The notes below the pieces were generated by a model. The model was not told the origin of the DNA. It was given only the letters and a program-made list of their open reading frames with translations, and did not search any database. A stretch of 39,642 bases of DNA from Alphaproteobacteria bacterium (GTDB lineage: Bacteria > Pseudomonadota > Alphaproteobacteria > Sphingomonadales > Sphingomonadaceae): NCBI GenBank assembly GCA_028293025.1, contig JAQGLF010000155.1:1-39642 (forward strand). The letters run 5' to 3'. Of the stretch, positions 1-9,779 are shown in pieces. Every line of letters starts with the position of its first letter. The first letter of the stretch is position 1. The position numbers and the translations under genes were made by a program.

Positions 1-275
1 TGTGGGGCCGGCGGCGAGGCGATTACGGGCTGCGGCGCGGCGGGAGCCACGGTCGCGGCCGGCGGCGGCGGCGCGGCCGGATCCTGCCCCAGGATATGCG
101 CCTCCCTTTGGTCGAGCCAGGGCGTCATCTGCGGCTGGCCGGCGAATTGCTGCCGCAGCGCATCGTTGCCCGCGAGGAGCGGATTGCCCCCGGTCGAAGG
201 CTGCGACGCCTGGGAAAGCGCCATCTGCATCAGCATCATTCGCTGAACGTCCGGCGGGTACATGCTCAGGTCCAT
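1..275 (-). CDS. Phage virion/tail-region protein, C-terminus cut by window edge (MDLSMYPPDVQRMMLMQMALSQASQPSTGG...)
   Basis: Reverse-strand reading from ATG at 275 stays open to the window edge; overlaps the stop of the upstream late-operon gene at 266. Confidence 0.6.
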   Translation of the reverse strand, partial: MDLSMYPPDVQRMMLMQMALSQASQPSTGGNPLLAGNDALRQQFAGQPQMTPWLDQREAHILGQDPAAPPPPAATVAPAAPQPVIASPPAP

Positions 276-646
276 CGGGCGAAATCCTTCCGTAAGATCA
301 TTTGGTGCGGGGCGTAACCATGGTCTTTCAGCAGCCGCGCCCATCCCGGCCGGCTTTCGACCAGCGCGCCCTCGGCGCCGATCTCGCGCAGCCACGCTTC
401 GGCGCGAGGGCGCAGCACCGCGACGACATGCTTCGGACTCCCCGCCGCGATCAGGACGTGACCGTCAAAGGCTCCGGTCGGATAGCGGCGAAGCTCGACA
501 ATCAACGCAGCTTCCGGGCAGGTGAAGATCCGAGCCCAGTTCTCGTTTATGATCGTGTCGAGATGCTCAATTCGGTAGAAACGAGGATCGAGCGCCTTTT
601 CGAATTCCTCGCGCCAAGGGTGATAGTCCACCCATTGGAGGGTCAT
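266..646 (-). CDS. Phage late protein, possibly GNAT-fold (MTLQWVDYHPWREEFEKAL...SRPGWARLLKDHGYAPHQMILRKDF)
   Basis: ATG at 646 overlaps the stop of the 643..2064 gene (ATGA); C-terminus resembles GNAT-like proteins of podoviral tail clusters. Confidence 0.6.
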   Translation of the reverse strand: MTLQWVDYHPWREEFEKALDPRFYRIEHLDTIINENWARIFTCPEAALIVELRRYPTGAFDGHVLIAAGSPKHVVAVLRPRAEAWLREIGAEGALVESRPGWARLLKDHGYAPHQMILRKDFARWT

Positions 647-2064
647 CGCTCGCCCATGGTTGTACAGCGAAAAACGGGTTTCCCGAGTCGCCACGCCCCC
701 GTCCCGGCGAACTCAATTGCGGCGATCATTCCCGAGGCGCGGAAGTCTTTTTTGTTGCCGGTCGAAATGTCGTAAATAGACAAGACCGTCGATGAGAGCG
801 GTCGATTTTTCATGTAGAGATTCAGACTAACGGCCGCCGGTGAAGGAGTGTGGTCTTGGTTGATGCCTTGCACCGTGACCCGCCGCCGGCCACTGTCCAG
901 ATAGCGATCTCCGGTCTTTATTGACCACGAAGACGCCCCGCCCCCCGCTCCTGCCGCGTTCGGGCCTTGATCGACATAGGCCGGACCTGACGAGAAAATG
1001 CCGTACAGCGCCCCGACCGTCGCGGGGAATAGTGGATCGTCGAACATCGCGGTATATTTACCGGTGCCGCGATACCAGACCGGCCGCTGGGCCATTTGCG
1101 ACTCTCTGGGAGAATAGGTGATGTGCCGCGTACAGTCGGTCAGGCCGTCCCGTGTGTCCGGATAGGCAATCCTCACTTCGCCCCAGCGGGTGAGATAGGT
1201 GAGGTAAATGTTGGCGGCGTAGTTTGTGTCGCAATAGGTGAAAAAGTCTCTGAAGATCGGGCACGGAATGACGCGCGGCAGCGTTCCCGGCTCCCACGCC
1301 CTCAGACGACAATCCGTGCCCAGCCAGTACAGTGTCCCATCAACGACCGTGACGGCGTTCAAGGCGATGCACCCGCAATTTTCATCAACCTTGTCGAAAC
1401 GGTAGGTCTGGCCGGGGTCGCCGAGGTATTGGCCGAGATAGAGCGAACGGGAGGTTAGCACCGCCACATAATTGCCGACCATCCGGGCTGCGACGATTAC
1501 GGCCGAATTCCCCCCCTCAAGGACGTGCTCGAAGGCGTTGTCCGCGCTGGTCGTGGTCCAGTTTGTGAAGTCTTCAAGATCGCAGCCCCGGATGCAGAGG
1601 GCGTTGAAGGTGCCAGACACTTCCTCGTTGCAGCCGAGGGCGAGAACTTGGCGCTCTGGCGTCACCAGGATCGTTGTTATCTGTACCGGGGCTTGCGTGA
1701 TGAGTGTGGCCACGGCGGTGCCGTTCTGCTGGTAGAGACTGCCGTCGGTCGGATTTACGAGGATGGTTGAGCCCCAATTCGCGAACGTCGGGCGAGCCTT
1801 GACCGTCCAGGAGGAGGCGGGCGTGACGTCCGTCGTGGGGGCGCCCCCAAGCCGCAGCGTGCCAGAACTCGTGAACATGAGGGTCGTGCCGCGGCTGAAG
1901 ATGCCGTAGCAATTTGGGAACGCGACATACAAAGCGCCCCCGTCTTGCCCGGTGGCCTGTGGCATCCCCTCAACGAAGCGAACGTTGCTGCCGTCGATCC
2001 AGCGTTGCTCTGAGGCGAAGCTGGTGTCATCGGAGAAGATCCCCGGCGGGATTGACAACTCCAA
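643..2064 (-). CDS. P22 gp10-like packaged-DNA stabilisation protein
   Basis: MELSIPPGIFSDDTSFASEQRWIDGSNVRFVEGMPQATGG-type N-terminus, size and position in late operon. Confidence 0.75.
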   Translation of the reverse strand: MELSIPPGIFSDDTSFASEQRWIDGSNVRFVEGMPQATGQDGGALYVAFPNCYGIFSRGTTLMFTSSGTLRLGGAPTTDVTPASSWTVKARPTFANWGSTILVNPTDGSLYQQNGTAVATLITQAPVQITTILVTPERQVLALGCNEEVSGTFNALCIRGCDLEDFTNWTTTSADNAFEHVLEGGNSAVIVAARMVGNYVAVLTSRSLYLGQYLGDPGQTYRFDKVDENCGCIALNAVTVVDGTLYWLGTDCRLRAWEPGTLPRVIPCPIFRDFFTYCDTNYAANIYLTYLTRWGEVRIAYPDTRDGLTDCTRHITYSPRESQMAQRPVWYRGTGKYTAMFDDPLFPATVGALYGIFSSGPAYVDQGPNAAGAGGGASSWSIKTGDRYLDSGRRRVTVQGINQDHTPSPAAVSLNLYMKNRPLSSTVLSIYDISTGNKKDFRASGMIAAIEFAGTGAWRLGKPVFRCTTMGER

Positions 2065-2112
2065 GTTGAATTGAGGAATGGCCTGTCTCCCGCTCCGGCG
2101 GGATGACCGCCA

Positions 2113-2748
2113 CTAGTTTTCGTTCAGTCGTTCGGTGTCGGCATTTGTGACGATGTGGTTAGCGATATGCCCGACGTGCCAGCTAAGTCCGTGATCCAGA
2201 AAGACCGGAACGCCCGCCGTCTCCAGCTTGCGAAAAAGGAACACATCCTCGCCATGTCTCAAACGCGAGCCGTCCATTTCCTGCTGGAACAGGGGCCACC
2301 TTAGTTGAGCGAATGCTGTCATTCGGATCAGGCAAAGGCCAAGCCCCAGGGTCGCGACCCGCTCCATCTCGCTCGCTTCAGCCTTGGCTTTTGTGGTATA
2401 AACTGACTTGTAGCCGTTGCCGTTCTTGATCGAGGCAGTCGGCAGCGACGGGTCCATTCGGCGCGGGTAATTCACTCCGACAACCGGCTTATCGTGCGCG
2501 AGCAACCTCAAGAGCGCATCGGGCGGAAAGGTGTGGTCCGCATCCGTCCAAAGTACAGCCTCGGCGCCCCACTCGCGGGCAGAAAGAACCAATTCGCTCC
2601 GGTTTGACGCGATGGAAGAGGATTCTACGAAAAAGACTTCCAGGTCGTGATCCGAATGACGGGCAGTGTGATAAATGAGCTTCGCGAGGCTGACCGACCA
2701 TTCGCCTCGAACATCGCCGTGGATCGGCACGCAAATCGCTATTTTCAT
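2113..2748 (-). CDS. Phage-encoded GT-A type glycosyltransferase
   Basis: MKIAICVPIHGDVRGEW...; SSSIASNRSELV; LWTDADHTFPPDAL (DxD-like); PVVGVNYPRR; GEDVFLFRKLETAGVPVFLDHGLSWHVG. Confidence 0.75.
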   Translation of the reverse strand: MKIAICVPIHGDVRGEWSVSLAKLIYHTARHSDHDLEVFFVESSSIASNRSELVLSAREWGAEAVLWTDADHTFPPDALLRLLAHDKPVVGVNYPRRMDPSLPTASIKNGNGYKSVYTTKAKAEASEMERVATLGLGLCLIRMTAFAQLRWPLFQQEMDGSRLRHGEDVFLFRKLETAGVPVFLDHGLSWHVGHIANHIVTNADTERLNEN

Positions 2749-2782
2749 AGTCTGTGAGAGTAGCAGGCCCCGGCTTCGGAAA

Positions 2783-3919
2783 CTAGGCGTTCACCGCTTT
2801 CAGCACCGCGAAATTGATGACGACCGCCTCGGACAGCGAGCCGGCCGAGACATTCCGGATAGCGATGCTGCACGATCCCGCCGCAGTCGCCTGCACGACG
2901 ATCAAATAGGCCAGCGAAGTTGCCCCGGAAGCGATCGAGACGTTCACGACGTCCGTTGCGGCGATGAGACTGTTGGTGAGCGTGAAGGCGACGGACGTAT
3001 TCGCCGCCAGCGCCGCCGCGTTCATGGTGATCTGACCGTTGGTCTTGTTCAGCGTAACCCCAGTGGCCTTGTTCGTCGCCTGGGTGACCGCGCCGCCTGA
3101 GCCTGTTGCGTAGCCCTGCGCCCCGGTGCCGGAGATAAGCTGGTTGCCGGTGCTGTTGGAGACGCCGGTGACCGTGAGGCCGGTGGGATCGAGAGCCGCG
3201 TATCTCGTAAGAATGCCAGTGGCAGGGGCGCCGAGAAAGAACTCCAGCCGGCCTTCGAACCCGTTCGCGTTCACAATGGTGTTGTTGACAAAGCCGAGGA
3301 TCGCGGCGGTGTCGCGAAAGTCGGTTCCATCGCTGCCGGTCCACGAGAGGCGGCCAAGGTCGTCGGTCGTGGTGGAAATAGCGGTATGCGAGCCCGTGGT
3401 GCCGTTCTCGGAGCGCGCGAAGCTCCATTTATAGCCACTACCTGTCCCCGCCTTGTGGCGGACCAGCAGAGAGACGGCTTGCGAAGCGGGCAGAGTGGAG
3501 GGGCCAACGATCTGGTTCTGCACGGCCGCCGCCGCGCCGCCCGCGCTGCGGTAAGTATATGCATTGCTGTAGGCGATGCGGAAGTTGGTGGACGCATAGA
3601 ACGTGTCGGTCGTCATGCCGTCCGTGAACGCCTGCCCACCCGCCAGATTGGCCTTTGCCGCAAGGTCCGCCGTCAGGTTCGTGACTTGGCTCTCGGCGAT
3701 GTTCGGGATGTCGCCGGCAACGAGCGTGACGGCGGTGACATTGATTGCGAGGCCGCCCGAGCCGTCGAATGTCCCGCCCGCCGCGGTCGCTTTACCGGTG
3801 ATCGAAAAGGTGCGCGCGGTAGTGAGCTTGGCCGCCGAACCGGTGGTGTTCTGATTGAGCGTGGGAAAATCGCCCGCCACCGCTATCGAAGGCACCCCGG
3901 TCGCGGCCGTGTTCTTCAA
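2783..3919 (-). pseudogene. C-terminal part of phage tail fibre, separated from its N-terminal part by a 1-nt frameshift
   Basis: LKNTAATGVPSIAVAGDFPTLNQNTTGSAAKLTTARTFSITGKA is typical tail-fibre repeat sequence continuing the upstream ORF in another frame. Confidence 0.7.
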
Positions 3920-4527
3920 GATGCCGGTCGCAAGGCGGCGAGCGAGACGCCGTTGATCTTGACGACGGTGACGGCATTGGACCCGGCCGCCGCCGTGGCG
4001 TCGCCGGCCAGCGCCGCCCGGTCCAGCGTCCCGGCCGAGAAGCTCAGCGTGCCGCCGATCGTCACCGCCGACCAGGCGTCGACGCCCGAGCGGTAATAAA
4101 GCGTGCTCGTCCCGCTCAGCCCCTCCAGCGCGGCGAGGTCGTTGGCCAGCGCGAAGGTCGGGTTGCCGGCGACGCCGTTGCCGTTGGCGATGGCGAGGCC
4201 GGCGGCGGGGCCGATGATCGTGCGGCCGGCAAAAGCGTCGGGAGCCGTCTGCGCGACCAGGCCGTTGGCGTTATAGGCCGCAAGCGCCGCCAGCGTCGGG
4301 TCGTATGGCTGCACCTCCCGCCAGCCGGCGCCGTCCGAATAGGTGACGCGCGCGACGCTCGCATTCCAGGCGAGGCCGCCGCCATAATCGGCCGCGTTCG
4401 GCAGATCGGCGCTCGCCGAGGGCCATAGCCGCAGCGGCGCGTCCATCACCTGCTTGAACGCGGCGAGGATCGAATCCGAGAAGCGCCGGAGCCAGATCGG
4501 CCCGTCGGACGGCGTGAACAGCCTCAC
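3916..4527 (-). pseudogene. N-terminal part of phage tail fibre (VRLFTPSDGPIWLRRFSDSILAAFKQ...)
   Basis: GTG start overlaps adaptor stop (GTGA); ends ...VVKINGVSLAAL then frameshifts, expected continuation ATGILKNTAATG is in the next frame. Confidence 0.65.
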
Positions 4528-5159
4528 CGGCCGGCCGTGATGCTGAAGCCGGCACGGCCGGGAAGATCGGAGGCAAGGCCGCTCGCCGCCCGCCGCCGCG
4601 TCTCGCGGCGCAGCTTCGCCAGCGCCTCCTCCTCCTCGTCGCGGGCCAGCGCCAGGCCGTCGGCATCGCGCAGCGCGCCGCGGGCGAGGATCTTCTTCGC
4701 CGCGCCGAGGATCAGCCGATAGGCCTCTTCCGTCCATCCGTTGGCGGCGGACGGATCCGCCGGCACGCCGAGATCGGCGATGCCATAGGCGTCGAGCGTG
4801 TAGGCGGCATCCGGCATCGGCCAGAAATGCAGCGCACCCCCGTCCTCCGCCCAGCGGCAGGGCGGGCCCGTCTCGATCCGCCCCTGGAGGCTCTCCAGCG
4901 GCACCTTGCGAAGCGCCGCCCCCTGCCGGGCGACCAAGGTCGCCGCCCGCATGCCGGCGGGCAAGGCGGCGGTCGGGGCGCCCGCCGCAGTCTCGATATT
5001 TCCCGCGGCACGATTGAACCAGAACGGTTCGTCGGCATAGGTCTCGATCGCATCGGCGATCGCATCGGTCAAAGCCTGGGCGAGCTCGCCGCCCGGCCCG
5101 AGATCGTCCCGATTGGTATCGAGCACGATCCGCGTCTGCAGTTCCCCCAAGGTCGCCAT
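4524..5159 (-). CDS. Phage adaptor / head-tail connector-like protein
   Basis: ATG at 5159: MATLGELQTRIVLDTNRDDLGPGGELAQALTDAIADAIETYADEPFWFNRA; position after coat gene. Confidence 0.65.
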   Translation of the reverse strand: MATLGELQTRIVLDTNRDDLGPGGELAQALTDAIADAIETYADEPFWFNRAAGNIETAAGAPTAALPAGMRAATLVARQGAALRKVPLESLQGRIETGPPCRWAEDGGALHFWPMPDAAYTLDAYGIADLGVPADPSAANGWTEEAYRLILGAAKKILARGALRDADGLALARDEEEEALAKLRRETRRRAASGLASDLPGRAGFSITAGR

Positions 5160-5186
5160 AAGCGGTCCCTCCCTTCTTCTCGGTAG

Positions 5187-5286
5187 CCTCCCCCTCGATG
5201 GGGGAGGTTGGTGGGTGTGAGGTTCGACCCAAGGCTGAGCGGATATCCAACCGCGCGCCCACCCGCCTCCCCCATCGAGGGGGAGG
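5187..5286. repeat. REP-like palindromic repeat pair (CCTCCCCCTCGATGGGGGAGG ... CCTCCCCCATCGAGGGGGAGG)
   Basis: Two imperfect 21-bp palindromes in the gap between adaptor and coat genes. Confidence 0.75.
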
Positions 5287-5327
5287 AGAGGGAGGGGCCG
5301 CAAAGCCCCCTCCCCCCTCCCTCATGC

Positions 5328-6524
5328 TCAGTTGTTGTGCAGCCGGCAGGCCAGCGCCCCGCGCAGCGTCTTGTACCCATAGAGCACGTCGAGCCGCGTC
5401 GGGAACCGGTCCGAATTGATGTCGTACTGCCGCACGACCCGCATCGAGACGCCGTCCATCACCTCGCGCCGGGCGAAGTCGACGCCCTGCGGCATCACCA
5501 GGTCGGCGGTGGCGAAGGCGAAGGCCTCCTTCTGGAACAGCAGGGAGGTGCCGACCGCGGTCGAGGCGGTGCCGGCGACGGTCACCGCCTGGGTGGCGCC
5601 GGTCGCGGTCGCGATGCAATTCTGCTTCGCGCCGCCCAGGATGATGCTCGGCGAGATCGACACCGCGCCGCCGCCGCCCGCATAATCGGCGGTGACGACG
5701 AACTGGCGCGCGACGCCCTGGTCCGCCTTGGATTCCGGGTGGACCCGGTTGATCCCGGCGACGGTGACGACATCGCCCTTCTTCAGCGTGCCGGTGCCGG
5801 TGGCGACGGTGATCGCGGCATATTCGGTGCCGTCGGCCGCGAGCGTCGTCGTGTTGGTCGTATAGGCCCCGTTCGCCGCGCCGCGGGCGTGCGCCGGCAC
5901 CAGCGTGTTCTCGGCAAAGTCGAAGCCGGCGGTGCGACCGACATAGCCCTCCTTATATTGCTTGGCGATCACCTCCTGGGCGTTGAACAGGCCCTTGACG
6001 TCGGTGACGATGTCGACCTGGTCCTGGGTGTTGAGCAGGGCGGTGCGGTCGTTGGACGGCGTCAGATGGTCCTGCAGGATCTTGCGGCCCTGCAGCACCT
6101 TGGAAAGCGTCGCGGCCGCCCCGCCGTTCCACACCGAATTGGCGACGTCCTTGTACATGGAGAGCGCGTCCGCCTCGATATTGGCGGCGAGCACCGACAT
6201 CGCCGGCTCGAGGATGCGCGAGGAGAAATCGTCCAGGCTCATCGTCAGATCGGCCGAGGTGAAGTTGAGGTCGACGCCCTTCTGGGTCGCGACCTGCAGC
6301 GCCACGCTCGTCTCGGAGGTGTCCTGCGCGCCGAGCGTCGCGCCGGTCCGGACCGTGTACTGGTTCGGCAGGCGGATCTTCAGCGTGTCGCCGATCTTGG
6401 CGCCGGATTTGGCGAAGCTGTCGTCATATTCGCGGACGATGTTGCCGACGAAGTTGAGCTTCTGGTGGAGGATGCGGAGCGCCTCGCGGGTCACCGCGAC
6501 GGCAGTCAAAAGGCTGTTTGCCAT
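5328..6524 (-). CDS. Major capsid protein, P22 coat protein family
   Basis: MANSLLTAVAVTREALRILHQKLNFVGNIVREYDDSFAKSGAKIGDTLKIRLPNQYTVRTG, strong P22-coat-like signature. Confidence 0.9.
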   Translation of the reverse strand: MANSLLTAVAVTREALRILHQKLNFVGNIVREYDDSFAKSGAKIGDTLKIRLPNQYTVRTGATLGAQDTSETSVALQVATQKGVDLNFTSADLTMSLDDFSSRILEPAMSVLAANIEADALSMYKDVANSVWNGGAAATLSKVLQGRKILQDHLTPSNDRTALLNTQDQVDIVTDVKGLFNAQEVIAKQYKEGYVGRTAGFDFAENTLVPAHARGAANGAYTTNTTTLAADGTEYAAITVATGTGTLKKGDVVTVAGINRVHPESKADQGVARQFVVTADYAGGGGAVSISPSIILGGAKQNCIATATGATQAVTVAGTASTAVGTSLLFQKEAFAFATADLVMPQGVDFARREVMDGVSMRVVRQYDINSDRFPTRLDVLYGYKTLRGALACRLHNN

Positions 6525-6586
6525 GGTTCAAATTCCATCTGTGGGAAGGCCGGCGCCTCACGGCGCGGGTTTGGGTTGAAACAATT

Positions 6587-6720
6587 CCCCTCTCCCTTTC
6601 GCGGGAGAGGGTGCCGCGCAAAGTGCGGCGGGTGAGGGAACGCTCGATCGCATCCTGCTCCCCGGCGAAGGCCAGGGCCCAGCCCCTTTCTGCGCCCCGG
6701 CCTTCGCCGGGGAACATCAG
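6587..6720. repeat. Intergenic REP-like palindromes (CCCTCTCCCTTTCGCGGGAGAGGG; CCCCGGCCTTCGCCGGGGA)
   Basis: Two palindromic repeats between coat and scaffold genes; similar ones at 7724-7742, 23777-23922, 27390-27425. Confidence 0.65.
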
Positions 6721-6734
6721 GAGCAAGCCGCAGC

Positions 6735-7640
6735 TCAGCGGACCCGCTTGCGGACCTGCTCGTTCCGGCGACGCGCCCATTCGTCGACGCTCAGCCGGTC
6801 GTCCAGTCCCTTGGGCGGAGACGCGCTGGTCCCCACCCGGGCTGCTGGCTCGGCGGTCTGGGCGGCGGCATGGCGCTGCGCCTGCTGCTGCTTTTTGGCG
6901 ATGCTTCGATACTGCCAGGCATCGTGCAGGACCTTCACCATGCGCGGATCGGTGAACTCCTCGATCTCCCCGCGCTGAAAGCCGTATTGCGAAACGCCGT
7001 GGTCCAGCAGCGCCTCGGCGAGCCGGGGCGACCAGTCCTTGATGTCGCGCGCAAGCACCGCGCGCCCTTCCTCGATCTGCCTGGCAGTCTCCTGCTGCTG
7101 GACGAGATGGCGCTGCTGCGCGACCTGCGCGAACTGCCCGGCGGCCTGGGACCGGGCATTCTGAAGCTGCTGGAACTGCCGCCAGCCTTTCTGGGCCTCG
7201 AACGGGTCCTGGTCTTCCCAGGTGTCCCAGTCGATCCGCTGATAATGCGCGAGCTGCTGGTCGATCGTGACCAGCTGCGCCCGCGCCGCCACCTCCGCCT
7301 CGCCGGTGCCGCGGATGGCCTGCCGCTCGGCCTCGACGGCCCGGCGCAGATCCGCCACTTCCTGGGTCTTGCGGGTATAGTCGGCCTGCCGAAGGAACGC
7401 GTCCTTCAGCGCCTTGGGCACCTGGTATTTCTTGCCGTCATGCTCGACCTCCTCGATCTCGGAAGCGGGGTCGGCATCGCCGGGCTCCTCTTCCTCGGGC
7501 GCCTGCCCCGAGCTTGTGGAAGAATCCTGTCCTGAGCCTGTCGAAGGGTCGAGCTCCTGGGAGACTTCCTGCGCCGGGCTGCCGATGTCGAGCGACGTGT
7601 CGGCACCCTCGACCGGATTGGTCGCACTTTCGAATTCCAT
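6735..7640 (-). CDS. Putative phage scaffolding protein
   Basis: Acidic N-terminus, central coiled-coil-like Q/E-rich region, basic C-terminus, directly upstream of coat gene. Confidence 0.65.
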   Translation of the reverse strand: MEFESATNPVEGADTSLDIGSPAQEVSQELDPSTGSGQDSSTSSGQAPEEEEPGDADPASEIEEVEHDGKKYQVPKALKDAFLRQADYTRKTQEVADLRRAVEAERQAIRGTGEAEVAARAQLVTIDQQLAHYQRIDWDTWEDQDPFEAQKGWRQFQQLQNARSQAAGQFAQVAQQRHLVQQQETARQIEEGRAVLARDIKDWSPRLAEALLDHGVSQYGFQRGEIEEFTDPRMVKVLHDAWQYRSIAKKQQQAQRHAAAQTAEPAARVGTSASPPKGLDDRLSVDEWARRRNEQVRKRVR

Positions 7641-7854
7641 TATCCATCTCCGGGAAAAGCCGCGCCTCCCGGCGCGGCGGGTTGTGCCGCTGCCTCAGGG
7701 GCTTGGCGGCAAATTCCTGTTCCCCGGCGAAAGCCGGGGTCCAGTCATGCGATGGCGGTCGCCGACTCTATGAGAGCGCAGTTGCGCCCGTGACGAGAGC
7801 CTGCCGGATCGAACCCGCTAACCTTGGCCGCCATGCACCGGCAGCACGACAAGG

Positions 7855-8304
7855 CTAACGAAACGCGCCCTTATAGCGACGCCTCAGCCATTCTGTTCTA
7901 TCGATCGTCTCGTTGGCAAGGCATTGCAGAAACGCGACATTCTCGTCCTGAGCTCCTCCCCCATTTTCCCTCAGACAAGTTCTGTCTCTGCGTTGAATCC
8001 AGGCCCTCTCGGATTCTCTCAGCGCGCGCATCTGCGATGCCGGCAGACGACGGATCAGCTCAGCATAGAGGCGGTTGAGCTTCTGATTTGTCCTATGGAT
8101 CTCCCCTCGAACGCAATCTTCGATCGCGGGCATGACGCCTTCGGCGGCAGCGCCGCTCGAAAGACATGCCTGGTAGGGATCAGCAGCGGCTCCGGCCGTG
8201 CCCTCAGCGGCTGCGGGAGCGAGACCAATGGCCCCGATGAAGAAGGGCACAGTAGCGACCGAGCGCGCTACGGCTCTGCGAAGGCGAAGGGAAAGCCTCA
8301 CCAT
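7855..8304 (-). CDS. LprI/DUF1311-like secreted lysozyme-inhibitor homologue; candidate immunity protein for the 8318..9736 effector
   Basis: Signal peptide (VARSVATVPFFIGAIGLAPAAAEG), then YQACLSSG...IEDCVRGEIHRTNQKLNRLYAELIRRLPASQMRALRESERAWIQRRDRTC, DUF1311-like; alternative GTG at 8328 overlaps effector stop. Confidence 0.75.
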   Translation of the reverse strand: MVRLSLRLRRAVARSVATVPFFIGAIGLAPAAAEGTAGAAADPYQACLSSGAAAEGVMPAIEDCVRGEIHRTNQKLNRLYAELIRRLPASQMRALRESERAWIQRRDRTCLRENGGGAQDENVAFLQCLANETIDRTEWLRRRYKGAFR

Positions 8305-8317
8305 CCAATGCGTCTCC

Positions 8318-9736
8318 TCACTGCCCACGCAACTGCATTTGATGGGCCTCGATTCTCTCCCTTGCGTACCTGTTTTGCGGAAGCGATGCCAACGTCTGGG
8401 CCTGGCCGATCAATCCCTTCCTCTTGGCCGGGCTTGCTGTCTGCGCGTCCTTCAACAACTTGTCGCTCCGGCGCAGCACATAGGCTGACCGCTCGTTGTA
8501 GATATTGTCTATAAGAGTGTCATCGTAACGTGGGTCCGACCTTTGAAGACTCCGATCGGTGTTGATTATTGCTCGAGACAATATCCCGGCGGCACCTCCA
8601 TGCTGGACCGCCACAGACCAGGTGGCATTGCGTACGGCATTACTCCGAGTATCCAAATCGAGGCGAGTAGCCCGGGCGACCTTGCCAACCGCGGGGCTGT
8701 AGTGGGTTCGCTCGATATAGGCGTGTTGGGCTGCCTCGAATGCTTGCGGCTCCTGAGCTGCAATGTTCTTCCACTGAGCGGTGAATGCAGGAGTGCCGGG
8801 TATTAATCCCGTAAACTGCCCTGCCCAGCGGCCCGCCTCGCCGCCTCTGAGGAAGGTCGCGGCCTGCCCTTTGGTGCTCGACAATTGATAACTTCCATAC
8901 GAGACGCCACCAGGATCCTTGCGCCCATTGGACACGGTTCCCGGTCCTTTTCCGCCGGTCTCGTAGCTTGCGGACAGCGTCCCCAATTCTCGGGGCCGGG
9001 CGATACCATCGCCAGATTGCGGCAGCGGAGATGTATGCACATTGGGTAGCCGGGTCCGGGTTGAAGGGATCCCGGAGCCTGTCTCTGGTCCGCTCACCGG
9101 GGGGAACGCGGCAGGAGCCCGCGATGCGAATGCAGCCTGGTTGCCCATATTGCCGCCGACGAGCTGCGACTGTCGTGCGACAAACGTAGGAGTGAGGGGA
9201 GCCAAATCCGAGCGGCTTGGCTCAAATGAATTCCCGACCTGCGGTCCGATTGCGCCCCAATTCAGCCTTGGCGGAAGAGGGAGGGCGTGGCCGCCCCCTC
9301 CTTCTGCACCCGAGAACGGGTCGGGCGTTGAGGCCAACGCAATTAGCCCTGGCTGCATCGACCGAGGTGCCGGATCAGTTGCTGTGCTCAAAGGGGCACT
9401 TGCTTGGCCCGGCAAGGAAGTTGGGGGAAAGGGCCGGGGCGACGCGATTGATGGCATCGTCGGTGGGCCGCCCGCCTGCGTGGAAACTGGGTCCGTAAAG
9501 GTTATCGGGGACAGATTTCCTGCGTCGATTAGCGACGCGACCGGCGAAAATCTGCCCGGCGCGTCCGTCGCCATCCCATACGACCCGGCCAACGGCATCG
9601 CGCCGAAGTCCATCCCCACCCCGCCATCATCCAGCATCGGTGGCCGCTCGCGCCCGAAGAACGGCACGATCGGCAGCGCCAGCGCATCCGGCGCCGGAGC
9701 GTCGGTGCTCCAGTCCAGTTCCCAAGGCTTTACCAT
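8318..9736 (-). CDS. Modular muralytic protein 1: conserved MVKPWELDWS N-terminus + VgrG3 C-terminal-like lysozyme/chitosanase-fold domain
   Basis: ATG at 9736; C-terminus GGKGPGTVSNGRKDPGGVSYGSYQLSS...QHAYIERTHYSPAV...AVRNATWSVAVQHGGAAGILSRAI. Confidence 0.75.
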   Translation of the reverse strand: MVKPWELDWSTDAPAPDALALPIVPFFGRERPPMLDDGGVGMDFGAMPLAGSYGMATDAPGRFSPVASLIDAGNLSPITFTDPVSTQAGGPPTMPSIASPRPFPPTSLPGQASAPLSTATDPAPRSMQPGLIALASTPDPFSGAEGGGGHALPLPPRLNWGAIGPQVGNSFEPSRSDLAPLTPTFVARQSQLVGGNMGNQAAFASRAPAAFPPVSGPETGSGIPSTRTRLPNVHTSPLPQSGDGIARPRELGTLSASYETGGKGPGTVSNGRKDPGGVSYGSYQLSSTKGQAATFLRGGEAGRWAGQFTGLIPGTPAFTAQWKNIAAQEPQAFEAAQHAYIERTHYSPAVGKVARATRLDLDTRSNAVRNATWSVAVQHGGAAGILSRAIINTDRSLQRSDPRYDDTLIDNIYNERSAYVLRRSDKLLKDAQTASPAKRKGLIGQAQTLASLPQNRYARERIEAHQMQLRGQ

Positions 9737-9779
9737 TTCAGTTCCTTCGATCGATCGCAGGCCCGGACAGGCGTGCGCC

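Noticed and set aside
5208-6635. 475-aa plus-strand ORF
   Set aside because: Antisense to the well-supported coat gene
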